A DNA stretch of 19,432 nt from the NCBI GenBank assembly GCA_002308955.1, contig DBWJ01000062.1, positions 1 through 19,432 of the forward strand, in the 5' to 3' direction. The notes beneath the pieces are model-generated. The model was not told the origin of the DNA. It did not search any database and saw only the letters and a program-made list of their open reading frames with translations. This document shows, in pieces, positions 6,474 to 13,754 of the stretch (positions are counted from its first letter, which is position 1; the number at the start of each line of letters is the position of its first letter). The DNA is from Lachnoclostridium sp. UBA1241 (GTDB lineage: Bacteria; Bacillota; Clostridia; Lachnospirales; Lachnospiraceae). Both the position numbers and the translations under genes were made by a program.

Positions 6474-7217
6474 ATGTTACCGCATTTTTCTAGAACTGAG
6501 CTGTTGCTAGGCACATCCGCGATGGAGCATCTTAACGGGTGCCGCGTTGCCGTATTCGGAATCGGCGGTGTCGGCGGCTATGTATGCGAGGCGCTTGCAA
6601 GAAGCGGTGTCGGCGCATTGGATTTGATTGACAACGACAGGGTCTGTCTTTCGAACATAAACCGGCAGATTATCGCGACGACGAAGACGGTCGGCCGGTT
6701 CAAGACGGAAGTCATGAAGGAGCGCATTCTTGAGATCAATCCGGAGGCGGAGGTGAACGTATATAACTGCTTTTACCTTCCGGAAAATGCGACATCTTTC
6801 CCTTTTGATAAGTACGATTATGTGGTAGACGCCATCGATACCGTTACGGCCAAGATCGACCTGGTGATGCAGTGTCAGAAGATGAATGTTCCGATTATCA
6901 GCTCCATGGGCGCAGGCAACAAGCTGGATGCTTCGAAATTCCGCGTAGCGGATATTTATAAGACCGCAATGGATCCGCTTGCGAAGGTGATGCGCCGTGA
7001 ACTGAAGAAACGTGGCGTAAAGAAGTTGAAGGTCGTATATTCCGAAGAAGAGCCTCTGATGCCTTTACCTGCAGAGAATGAAGACCCTTTGAGTAAACGA
7101 AGAAGCATCCCGGGAAGCACGGCATTTGTTCCGTCCGTTGCGGGGTTGATCATTGCGGGAGAGGTAATCAAAGACCTGACAAGCTCGTATAGAAAAGAAG
7201 TAGACAGGGAAGTATAA
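6474..7217 (+). CDS. tcdA: tRNA threonylcarbamoyladenosine dehydratase (TcdA, E1-like)
   Basis: A 247-residue ThiF/E1-superfamily protein of the YgdL/CsdL/TcdA type. The family uses ATP to cyclise t6A at tRNA position 37 to ct6A in the cytoplasm. Visible features are the nucleotide-binding GIGGVGG at residues 29-35, the DND acidic segment (53-55) leading to SNINRQI (60-66), and DAID (119-122). The opening SRTELLLG is typical. Length is near the usual 240-270. A GAAAGAGGG sequence precedes the ATG. Its stop overlaps the next ATG by one base (TAATG), pointing to coupled translation. It is related by fold to ubiquitin-activating enzymes and lies only four genes after the ubiquitin-domain protein, but its sequence is that of the ordinary tRNA enzyme and I see no added E1 domains. 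Confidence 0.93.
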   Translation: MLPHFSRTELLLGTSAMEHLNGCRVAVFGIGGVGGYVCEALARSGVGALDLIDNDRVCLSNINRQIIATTKTVGRFKTEVMKERILEINPEAEVNVYNCFYLPENATSFPFDKYDYVVDAIDTVTAKIDLVMQCQKMNVPIISSMGAGNKLDASKFRVADIYKTAMDPLAKVMRRELKKRGVKKLKVVYSEEEPLMPLPAENEDPLSKRRSIPGSTAFVPSVAGLIIAGEVIKDLTSSYRKEVDREV

Positions 7218-8089
7218 TGGATTTTAACGGATTTGTCGATGATATTGTAAAGAATAAGTGGCCTGTGTTCGGCGTCGAGGTTTATGAAAACGGCGTTCTG
7301 ACGCACAACTACGGGGATACGGAAGAAAACCTGCATAACACATATTCCATATCCAAATCGGTTCTTTCTGTTGCATTCGGAATTGCCTGGGACCGCGGAC
7401 TGATTGATCCGTCCCGCCCGGTTCTTTCGTATATGCCGAAAGAAAGAGTTGAAAAGCTTACCGTTAGACAGAAGGAAACATGGGAAACCATTACAATCGG
7501 CCGGCTTATGTGTATGTCCGTTCCGGACCTTCCTTTCCGCGCGGAAGGCGACAGTTATCTTGACTTTTCACTCGCCTATCCGATTGAACACCCTGAGGAG
7601 CGGACGTTTAACTACAGTAACATCAATGCTTATCTTGTTGGCGTAGCGCTTACGGAGGTGCTCGGCAAGGACCTGGGAGAATTCATCGAAGAGAATCTGT
7701 TCGCGCCGCTCGGAATCACGAGGTATTCCTACAGCCGTTGCCCGGAAGGATTTTTCTACGGCGCGTCCAATGTGATGCTTACGGTTCATGACCTGAGTAA
7801 GCTCGGTCTGATGATGATAAACGGCGGAGTTTATGAGGGGAAGCGGATTCTTTCCGAAGAGTATATCCGTATGGCGACATCCGTTCAGCAGACTTGCCGC
7901 GAGGGCGGTTACGGATACTTCTTCTGGATGTACCGCGACGGCTTCAGCATGAACGGAAGACTGAGCCAGAAGTGTTACGTGCTTCCATCAAGAGGCATAA
8001 TAGTGTCACATTTGTCGGAGATGGATGATCCGTCACCGGTGCTTAAAAACAGCATGGAAAAGCATATCCTGGGGATTACGAACCCGTAA
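7217..8089 (+). CDS. Beta-lactamase-fold serine hydrolase (class C / PBP4* type)
   Basis: A 290-residue protein of the beta-lactamase-related serine hydrolase family (Pfam PF00144 type). The SxxK nucleophile motif is S44-I-S-K47, and a Y-S-N motif follows in FNYSNINAYL. The usual third KTG/HTG element is replaced by a less standard segment in GFSMNGRLSQKCYVLP, as in several short family members, so substrate class cannot be read from sequence. No signal peptide or lipobox is seen, so it is probably cytoplasmic. It may be an esterase or peptidase rather than an antibiotic-resistance enzyme. It overlaps tcdA by one base and is likely co-translated. It ends just before a hairpin shared with the convergent gene. 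Confidence 0.85.
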   Translation: MDFNGFVDDIVKNKWPVFGVEVYENGVLTHNYGDTEENLHNTYSISKSVLSVAFGIAWDRGLIDPSRPVLSYMPKERVEKLTVRQKETWETITIGRLMCMSVPDLPFRAEGDSYLDFSLAYPIEHPEERTFNYSNINAYLVGVALTEVLGKDLGEFIEENLFAPLGITRYSYSRCPEGFFYGASNVMLTVHDLSKLGLMMINGGVYEGKRILSEEYIRMATSVQQTCREGGYGYFFWMYRDGFSMNGRLSQKCYVLPSRGIIVSHLSEMDDPSPVLKNSMEKHILGITNP

Positions 8090-8090
8090 A

Positions 8091-8122
8091 TAAAAAAGCA
8101 GGAGGATAACTTCCTCCTGCTT
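8091..8122 (-). terminator. Intrinsic terminator of the HPr-like gene
   Basis: An 11-bp perfect stem (8096-8106 with 8112-8122) encloses a 5-base loop. Its core is GCAGGAGGA / TCCTCCTGC. Read on the minus strand it is followed by TTTTTTA, the expected U-tract. It lies between two convergent genes and may also stop plus-strand transcripts, though the T-run on that side is weak. Confidence 0.85.
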
Positions 8123-8137
8123 CCGTAATGTTTCGGT

Positions 8138-8380
8138 TTATTCTTCCTCTTCCGTGATGTACGGCTTAAGAACGGTGAGAATGTGGTCAATGTCATCCTC
8201 ATTGTGGATGCCAAGCGTAATCGGTTTGTTCAGGTCGAGCGAGAAGATACCCATGATGGACTTCGCATCGATAACGTAACGTCCGGAGATCAGATCGAAA
8301 TCGGAATCGAACTTGGTCACGTCGTTAACGAAATTCTTGACCTTGTCAATGGAGTTCAGACAGATAGTAACAGTTTTCAT
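8138..8380 (-). CDS. HPr/Crh-like protein lacking the active-site histidine
   Basis: An 80-residue protein related to HPr, the phosphocarrier of the sugar PTS. The start chosen is the ATG at 8380, preceded by AAAGGGGG; an upstream in-frame ATG at 8410 lies before this ribosome site and is unlikely. The regulatory-serine signature is conserved (AKSIMGIFSL, Ser41 equivalent to HPr Ser46). At the phospho-His position there is Asp (SID, Asp12), so it cannot carry phosphate in the PTS relay. That pattern is like Bacillus Crh, which acts only in regulation after Ser46 phosphorylation by HPr kinase. The C-terminus is strongly acidic (TEEEE). It is monocistronic, with its own promoter and terminator, and convergent to the hydrolase gene. 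Confidence 0.82.
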   Translation of the reverse strand: MKTVTICLNSIDKVKNFVNDVTKFDSDFDLISGRYVIDAKSIMGIFSLDLNKPITLGIHNEDDIDHILTVLKPYITEEEE

Positions 8381-8415
8381 GCTATCGCCCCCTTTGAATA
8401 TTATTTCCAAAGAAT

Positions 8416-8444
8416 AGTGTAATCATGATTGACTCAAAAGTCAA
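8416..8444 (-). promoter_or_regulatory. Sigma-A-type promoter for the HPr-like gene
   Basis: On the minus strand TTGACT (8444-8439) and TACACT (8421-8416) are separated by exactly 17 bases. They match the -35 and -10 consensus at 5 of 6 and 4 of 6 positions. The predicted start site is near 8409, about 30 bases before the ATG at 8380. Confidence 0.6.
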
Positions 8445-8445
8445 T
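8428..8445. promoter_or_regulatory. Perfect 7-bp palindrome in a divergent promoter region
   Basis: ATTGACT (8428-8434) and AGTCAAT (8439-8445) flank CAAA. The palindrome covers the -35 of the minus-strand promoter and sits upstream of mtaB, so a protein bound here could affect both genes. No T-tract follows. A plus-strand -10 candidate at a good distance from the plus-strand TTGACT was not found. Confidence 0.4.
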
Positions 8446-8471
8446 ACATCAATCAAAAATAAGGACAAAAC

Positions 8472-9872
8472 ATGACAAATCATCTGATTTCAAAATCCAT
8501 CGCGTTTCTGACCCTCGGCTGCAAGGTGAACAGCTATGAAACCGAGGCAATTAAGGAAATATTCCGCGGTTACGGGACGAAGGAAGTGGGATTCTCCGAG
8601 AATGCGGACATCTATCTGATCAACACCTGTACGGTGACGAACATTGCAGATCGGAAATCGCGCCAAATGCTACACCGGGCCCGCAAGCAAAACCCCGCAG
8701 CAATCGTTATCGCCACCGGCTGTTATGTGCAGGAATTCGCGAAGAATCACGAAGGAGACGATCTTGCGGATATCTATGTCGGAAACCGCCGCAAATCCGA
8801 AATTGCAAACATTCTCAATGAATATTATGCAAAAGTAGAGCGCGGAGAAAACCCGGAGCGGTTCTATGTGAATGACGACCAGGCGCTCGGCGCTTATGAG
8901 AATATGCGCTCCGTTACCGTTGAGGAACACTGCCGCGCCTTTATGAAGATTCAGGACGGCTGCAACCAGTATTGCAGCTATTGCATCATTCCTTTCGCCA
9001 GAGGCCGTATTGCAAGCCGGAAGGAAGAAGATATCCTTGAGGAGGCCGAAGCGCTTGCAAAGGCAGGGTATAAGGAGATTGTCGTAACCGGAATCCATCT
9101 TTCTTCCTACGGGCTTGAGACGAGAAGCCTTCGTGAGCAGGCTGAGCTTAAGGCGGATAACGGGGATATGCCTTTACTTGATATACTTTCTAAGCTCTCT
9201 GAAATCCCCGGAATCGAACAGATCAGACTCGGCTCGTTAGAACCCCGTATCGTAACTGAAGAGTTCACGGAAGGGCTTTCCAAGCTTTCTAAGATATGTC
9301 CGCATTTTCATCTTTCCTTACAGAGCGGATGCGATAAGACGCTTCACGCAATGAACCGGAAATACACGACCGAGGAGTTTCTTGCATGCGTTAAGAGGCT
9401 TCGGAAATACTTCGACCGGCCCGCGATTACCACGGATATTATCGTCGGATTCCCGGGGGAGACGGAGGAGGATTTCGAGGAGAGTGTGGCATTTGCCGAA
9501 GCTGTCGCGTTCTCACAGATTCATGTATTTCCGTTCTCGAGGCGGAAAGGAACGGTTGCCGACCGGATGAAGGGACAGCTGACGGAGGCCGTCAAGAAGG
9601 AGCGTGCGGATCGGCTGATCCGTGTTTCGGAGCGGCTTAAGGAAGAGTATTACCGGGCTTTTCTTGGTGAGAAAACGGCTGTTTTGGTGGAAACCGTTAC
9701 CGAAGATGACGGCATTTTATGGGCCAAAGGACACTGCAGACGCTACGGCTGTTACCGCTTCCCGGTTCCTTCGGACCTTGCCGGACAGATGGTTTTTGTG
9801 ATCGGTACCGATATCACAACAGATTGTATTATTCAAGCAAAAATGGTTGATATTCTCCACAAAATAGAGTAA
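8472..9872 (+). CDS. mtaB: tRNA (t6A37) methylthiotransferase MtaB
   Basis: A 466-residue radical-SAM methylthiotransferase that adds a methylthio group to t6A37 of tRNAs reading ANN codons. The N-terminal MTTase domain has its three cluster cysteines in LGCKVN (Cys17), NTCTVTN (Cys53) and TGCYVQ (Cys84). The radical-SAM cluster motif is C164-N-Q-Y-C168-S-Y-C171. A C-terminal TRAM-like region follows at about 395-460. LGCKVN and the DGCNQYCSYCIIPFARGR core distinguish MtaB from MiaB and RimO. The start is supported by AAGGA (8461-8465) six bases before the ATG. It reads away from the HPr-like gene across a 91-base divergent region. TcdA, acting on the same nucleotide, lies nearby. Confidence 0.95.
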   Translation: MTNHLISKSIAFLTLGCKVNSYETEAIKEIFRGYGTKEVGFSENADIYLINTCTVTNIADRKSRQMLHRARKQNPAAIVIATGCYVQEFAKNHEGDDLADIYVGNRRKSEIANILNEYYAKVERGENPERFYVNDDQALGAYENMRSVTVEEHCRAFMKIQDGCNQYCSYCIIPFARGRIASRKEEDILEEAEALAKAGYKEIVVTGIHLSSYGLETRSLREQAELKADNGDMPLLDILSKLSEIPGIEQIRLGSLEPRIVTEEFTEGLSKLSKICPHFHLSLQSGCDKTLHAMNRKYTTEEFLACVKRLRKYFDRPAITTDIIVGFPGETEEDFEESVAFAEAVAFSQIHVFPFSRRKGTVADRMKGQLTEAVKKERADRLIRVSERLKEEYYRAFLGEKTAVLVETVTEDDGILWAKGHCRRYGCYRFPVPSDLAGQMVFVIGTDITTDCIIQAKMVDILHKIE

Positions 9873-9927
9873 AATGTTACGTAGTATGTGATGCGGAAGG
9901 CATCCCGTACCGATGAGGAGGAATATT

Positions 9928-10182
9928 ATGGATCAGGGTACACAGTTTTTTAAGGTGGAGAACATTTCGGATGATTATGTCAGAAGCGTAATCGCGTCGG
10001 TTTATGTTGCTATGGCGGAGAAAGGATACAATCCGGTCAGCCAGATGGTGGGTTATCTGATGAGCGGCGACCCGACTTACATCACCAATCATCTGAATGC
10101 CCGCGCGAAGATTGCCAAGGTGGAGCGCGACGAGATTATTGAGCAGCTTCTGTCCGATTATATCGAGAACAACCTGAAGTAA
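9928..10182 (+). CDS. ireB: IreB family regulatory protein (UPF0297 / DUF965)
   Basis: An 84-residue IreB-family protein. In Enterococcus faecalis IreB is a small dimeric substrate of the Ser/Thr kinase IreK and affects cephalosporin resistance; the role outside enterococci is less clear. The core DYVRSVIASVYVAMAEKGYN and GYLMSGDPTYI are hallmarks. The start is taken at 9928 because GAGGAGG (9915-9921) lies just upstream; a longer reading from 9913 would begin inside that ribosome site. Ten bases separate it from ruvX. The ireB-ruvX-DUF1292 order is conserved in Firmicutes, as in Bacillus subtilis yrzL-yrrK-yrzB. Confidence 0.95.
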   Translation: MDQGTQFFKVENISDDYVRSVIASVYVAMAEKGYNPVSQMVGYLMSGDPTYITNHLNARAKIAKVERDEIIEQLLSDYIENNLK

Positions 10183-10191
10183 GGAGTCCGT

Positions 10192-10674
10192 ATGGAGAAA
10201 CTCAGTCTGATCGGTCTGGATTACGGTGCCGCGACGGTAGGGGTTGCCGCCAGTGACGGCCTTTTTCTGACCGCGCAGCCAATTGAAGTGATTCGCCGCG
10301 ACCGCGAGAAGATGCTTCGGGAGACGTACCGCCGGATCGAAGAGATTGCCGAGGAACGGAAGGCGAACGCCATTGTTGTCGGGTATCCGAAACACTTGAG
10401 CGGGGATATCGGGAGCCGTGCCCGGGCATCGGAGGAGTTCGCGCAGGCGCTTGCGAGAAGAACAGGTCTTAAGGTGATTCTCTGGGACGAACGGTATACT
10501 ACGGTTTCCGCCCACCGGATTCTTGATGAGGCGGAGCTTGATTACAAAAAGAAGGCGGAGGTTGTGGATAAGCTTGCCGCCGTGTTGATCTTACAGTCTT
10601 TCATGGATTATCTGGAGAACAAGCCGGAAGAAAAGACTGCGCTTTTGGAGGAGATTAATGGACGAGAAGGATAA
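10192..10674 (+). CDS. ruvX: RuvX/YqgF family nuclease (Holliday junction resolvase-like; pre-16S rRNA processing)
   Basis: A 160-residue RNase H-fold protein of the YqgF family, described both as a putative Holliday-junction resolvase and as the nuclease that trims the 5' end of 16S pre-rRNA. The first acidic motif is IGLDYGAATVGVAASD with catalytic-type Asp10. The second block is VVGYPKHLSGDIGSRA, and the third is WDERYTTVSAHRIL. The family usually has GLDxGxKRIGxAxSD; here AAT replaces the usual TKR, a modest deviation. AAGGAG precedes the ATG. The 3' end overlaps the DUF1292 gene by 17 bases. Confidence 0.93.
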   Translation: MEKLSLIGLDYGAATVGVAASDGLFLTAQPIEVIRRDREKMLRETYRRIEEIAEERKANAIVVGYPKHLSGDIGSRARASEEFAQALARRTGLKVILWDERYTTVSAHRILDEAELDYKKKAEVVDKLAAVLILQSFMDYLENKPEEKTALLEEINGREG

Positions 10675-10918
10675 CAGCATCCTGTTTACGTCGGAAGACG
10701 GTTCGGAGATCCGTTTCACCGTGATTTCCGAGACGAAACTGAACGGAAAGAATTATGTTCTCGTAACGGAGCCGGACGGCGAGGAAGCATTCATACTTCG
10801 CGAGACCGGTGACGATGACGAGAATATCGTATATGAAATGGTTGACGATGATAACGAGATTCAGGCAGTCGGTGAAGTGTTCGACGCGATTCTCGAAGAC
10901 ATTGACCTTTGTATGTGA
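10658..10918 (+). CDS. DUF1292 (YrzB-like) acidic protein
   Basis: An 86-residue strongly acidic protein with the pattern of the DUF1292 family: an opening strand region (ILFTSEDGSEIRFTVI), then LNGKNYVLVTE, EEAFILRE and an acidic C-terminus (EDIDLCM). Function is unknown. The family is found almost always between ruvX and either mltG or RNase J-like genes in Firmicutes, which fits here. It starts inside ruvX, which has GAGGAG as a ribosome site, so it is probably translationally coupled. No cysteine cluster or membrane segment is seen. Confidence 0.9.
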   Translation: MDEKDNSILFTSEDGSEIRFTVISETKLNGKNYVLVTEPDGEEAFILRETGDDDENIVYEMVDDDNEIQAVGEVFDAILEDIDLCM

Positions 10919-10941
10919 GGTCCGTCAGCCGGGAGGTTAGT

Positions 10942-12606
10942 ATGAGTTTATCAAATCGGGTTCGTGTGATCCCTCTCGGGGGTCTTGAGCAGATCGGTAT
11001 GAACATTACCGCTTTCTGCTACGGCGAATCGATTATTATTGTGGATTGCGGTTTGGCATTTCCCGAAGATGACATGCTCGGAATCGACCTGGTCATTCCG
11101 GATGTCAGCTACCTGAAGGAGCATGCCGAACAGGTAAAAGGATTTTTCATCACGCACGGTCACGAGGACCATATCGGCGCGCTGCCGTATATTCTTCGGG
11201 AACTTCCGGTTCCGGTGTACGGAACGAAGCTGACGCTTGCGATCATAAGAAACAAGCTCGAAGAGTATAAGATGGCGGACGACGTTACTTTGAACGTTGT
11301 ATCCTATGGGGACGTCGTACAGTGCGATGACTTTTCGGTTGAGTTCATAAGAACCAACCACAGTGTTGCAGACGCGGCCGCGCTTGCGATCACGTGCGGT
11401 GCCGGGACGATCATTCATACCGGCGATTTCAAGATTGATTTTACGCCTGTATTCGGAGAGCCGATTGACCTGCAGCGTCTCGGCGAGCTCGGTAAGAAGG
11501 GCGTACTTGCATTGATGTGCGACAGCACGAATGCGTTGAAGCCCGGGCACACGATGTCGGAGCGTTCGGTCGGCAAGACCTTCGACAATATCTTTGCAGA
11601 GAATACAAACCGCCGTATTATCGTTGCGACCTTCGCGTCCAATGTGGACCGCGTGCAGCAGGTGATCAATTCGGCGCATAAATACGGCCGTAAGGTTGCA
11701 ATCGAAGGCCGCAGCATGGTGAATATCGTAACCACCGCCCAGGAACTCGGATACATTAAGATTCCGGACGGGCTGCTGGTTCCGATTGAAGAAGTTAAGA
11801 ATTATCCGGACAATCAGCTTGCGCTGATCATGACCGGTTCCCAGGGAGAGCCCATGGCGGCTCTGTCCCGTATCGCTTCGAATACGCACAAGCGGGTGTC
11901 GATCATGCCCGGTGACGTTGTTATTATCAGCTCGACGCCGATTCCCGGTAACGAGAAGGCGGTTTCCAAGCTGATCAACGTGCTTTCGATGCTCGGTGCC
12001 AATGTTATTTTCCAGGATACGCACGTTTCGGGACATGCCAATCAGGATGAAATCAAGCTGATGTATTGTCTCCTGAAGCCGAAGTATTCGATTCCGATTC
12101 ACGGCGAGTATCGCCACAGAATCGCGCAGAAGGATATCGCAATGGGGCTCGGAATGCCTTCGGACCATATCATTATCCTGAAATCAGGTGATGTTCTGGA
12201 TATCGGCGAGGACGGAGCGGTAATCTCCGGTAACGTTCCCGCGCAGGGTATCATGGTAGACGGTCTCGGCGTCGGCGATGTCGGCAATGCGGTGCTTCGT
12301 GACCGGCATTATCTGTCCCTGAACGGTATTGTAATTGTTTCGGTAGCCGTTGATCCCGAGATCGGGGTGATCATAAGCGGTCCGGACATTGTGACAAGGG
12401 GCTTTGTATATGTAAAAGAATCCGAGCGGCTTTTGGAGGAAGCAAAGGAAGTTGTTACGGAAACCTGCGCACGGTTTATGGATCAGGAGCATCTCGATTT
12501 CAACCGTCTGCGCGCGGAGATTAAGAACGTTCTCGGGGATTTCTTCTGGAAGAGCATGAAACGAAGCCCGATGATTCTTCCGGTCATCCTGGAATGGAAT
12601 GCATAA
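10942..12606 (+). CDS. rnj: Ribonuclease J
   Basis: A 554-residue metallo-beta-lactamase / beta-CASP RNase with 5'-3' exonuclease and endonuclease activity in mRNA decay and rRNA maturation. The zinc-site motif is H72-G-H74-E-D76-H77. Further signatures are IIHTGDFKID, LMCDSTN, the beta-CASP blocks IVATFASNVDRVQQ and MTGSQGEPMAALSRIA, and DTHVSGHANQDE. Length matches RNase J1/J2. The start is 10942, set by GGGAGG (10931-10936). An in-frame ATG at 10909 would overlap the previous gene and lacks a site. It is a single copy here; whether a second RNase J exists elsewhere cannot be seen. Confidence 0.95.
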   Translation: MSLSNRVRVIPLGGLEQIGMNITAFCYGESIIIVDCGLAFPEDDMLGIDLVIPDVSYLKEHAEQVKGFFITHGHEDHIGALPYILRELPVPVYGTKLTLAIIRNKLEEYKMADDVTLNVVSYGDVVQCDDFSVEFIRTNHSVADAAALAITCGAGTIIHTGDFKIDFTPVFGEPIDLQRLGELGKKGVLALMCDSTNALKPGHTMSERSVGKTFDNIFAENTNRRIIVATFASNVDRVQQVINSAHKYGRKVAIEGRSMVNIVTTAQELGYIKIPDGLLVPIEEVKNYPDNQLALIMTGSQGEPMAALSRIASNTHKRVSIMPGDVVIISSTPIPGNEKAVSKLINVLSMLGANVIFQDTHVSGHANQDEIKLMYCLLKPKYSIPIHGEYRHRIAQKDIAMGLGMPSDHIIILKSGDVLDIGEDGAVISGNVPAQGIMVDGLGVGDVGNAVLRDRHYLSLNGIVIVSVAVDPEIGVIISGPDIVTRGFVYVKESERLLEEAKEVVTETCARFMDQEHLDFNRLRAEIKNVLGDFFWKSMKRSPMILPVILEWNA

Positions 12607-12621
12607 GGTGGGAGATTACTT

Positions 12622-13050
12622 TTGAAGAAGAAAAAGACGATTAAAACCGAAAGAGTCATCCGGAATTTCAGTAACGGGATCACGCGGCTCATGATCGACA
12701 TTCTGTTTTATACGCTTGTTATCCTTGCCGTCATCAAGTTTTCCCAGTACGGATACAACTTCTGTTACCAGCTGTTCGGTTCCGTTGCAGTAGACAAGGA
12801 AGGCGAAGGCAAGGAAGTGGAATTCTTTATCCAGGCCGGTGATTCGACGAAGGAAGTTGCAAGCAAGCTGAAGCGTGAGGGAATCATAATCGACCGGTTC
12901 TCATTTTACGCAAAGAGCCTTCTTTCGAAATCCAACATCCAGCCCGGAACGTACACGCTTCGGTCGGATATGGATTACGATACCATTTTGAAAATCATAT
13001 GCAGGTATAAAGAAACCTCAGATGAGGAAGAGGAATACGAAGAAGAATGA
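12622..13050 (+). CDS. Short MltG/YceG-like membrane protein without catalytic domain
   Basis: A 142-residue protein that starts at TTG (12622) after GGTGGGAG. A basic N-terminus is followed by one membrane segment at about residues 24-39. An extracellular domain (about 66-130) resembles the N-terminal LysM-like part of the endolytic transglycosylase MltG: FFIQAGDSTKEVASKLKREG, then FYAK and PGTYTLRSDMDYDTIL. The catalytic YceG domain, which would make the protein about 340 residues or more, is absent, and the tail is Glu-rich. It holds the place of mltG (yrrL) in the Bacillus cluster order. It may bind peptidoglycan without cutting it. The stop overlaps the next start in ATGA. Confidence 0.8.
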   Translation: MKKKKTIKTERVIRNFSNGITRLMIDILFYTLVILAVIKFSQYGYNFCYQLFGSVAVDKEGEGKEVEFFIQAGDSTKEVASKLKREGIIIDRFSFYAKSLLSKSNIQPGTYTLRSDMDYDTILKIICRYKETSDEEEEYEEE

Positions 13051-13754
13051 TTGATTCGCTTTTGGTAAGTAAGCATCTGTCGGATTATCTGTCCTCCCTG
13101 CAGCCGGATCTTCCGGAGTTTCTGGAAGGATTGTACAATCAGGCCAGAGAGGAACGGGTTCCCGTGATTCGCCGTGAGGCGCAGTCACTTCTCCGTTTTC
13201 TAGTTTTGGACAGAGAGCCGGGGAGAGTACTGGAAATCGGTACCGCCATCGGCTTTTCTTCGTGTTTTATGGCGGAGTTTCTTCTCGCCGGTGCCGTCCT
13301 TGATACGGTTGAGAAAGACGATGCGCGTTTTATTGCTGCCACGGCAAATGTGAACGCTTTCGCTTTAGATTATGAGAAAAGATACAACAGAAAGGCCCCT
13401 GACATATGTCCTTATCATGAGGACGCGGAGGCTTTTTTGGCGCGTTTATCTGAGGACGGGGCAAAATACGACCTGATCTTTTTGGATGCCGCGAAGGCGC
13501 AGTATCCGGTGTATCTTAGATACATCGAAAAGCTGATGACGAAGCGTTCTATACTGGTTACCGACAACGTTTTACAGGAAGGAACCCTTGCGGAATCGAA
13601 GTTCACCGTGACAAGGCGTGACCGCACGATTCATCTTCGGATGCGGGAATTCGCCGACGTTTTGTTCCGCTCGGGCCGATTCGACAGCATTCTGTTACCT
13701 CTCGGTGACGGTATGACGATATCACGTCTTTCCTCTAAGGAGACACAATCATGA
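13047..13754 (+). CDS. trmR: SAM-dependent O-methyltransferase, TrmR-like
   Basis: A 235-residue class I methyltransferase of the COMT-like family (COG4122). SAM-binding motif I is LEIGTAIGFSS (62-72), followed by the acidic TVEKDD. The metal and substrate region includes FLDAAKAQYPVY (Asp147) and TDNVLQEG. In Bacillus subtilis the protein at this position (YrrM/TrmR) methylates 5-hydroxyuridine at tRNA position 34. The same neighbour here, a U32 protein able to supply hydroxyuridine, supports that function. It overlaps genes on both sides by 4 nt (ATGA), so the three are co-translated. The symbol rests on synteny more than on sequence detail. Confidence 0.85.
   Translation: MIDSLLVSKHLSDYLSSLQPDLPEFLEGLYNQAREERVPVIRREAQSLLRFLVLDREPGRVLEIGTAIGFSSCFMAEFLLAGAVLDTVEKDDARFIAATANVNAFALDYEKRYNRKAPDICPYHEDAEAFLARLSEDGAKYDLIFLDAAKAQYPVYLRYIEKLMTKRSILVTDNVLQEGTLAESKFTVTRRDRTIHLRMREFADVLFRSGRFDSILLPLGDGMTISRLSSKETQS

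Noticed and set aside
6474..7217. E1-like protein near a ubiquitin domain, suggesting a bacterial ubiquitin-conjugation system
   Set aside because: The protein has the length and motifs of TcdA, a common tRNA enzyme. The ubiquitin domain lacks GG, is exported and is not a free modifier. No E2-like, E3-like or JAB deubiquitinase gene is in the window.
7217..8089. Beta-lactamase resistance gene
   Set aside because: No export signal and no KTG motif; it fits the broad serine hydrolase family better than a resistance enzyme.
9888..9906. Hairpin GATGC / GCATC between mtaB and ireB as a terminator
   Set aside because: The stem is only five base pairs and no T-run follows.
10951..12168. Minus-strand reading frame of 405 codons
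   Set aside because: It is the shadow of the RNase J gene, whose motifs are unambiguous on the plus strand.
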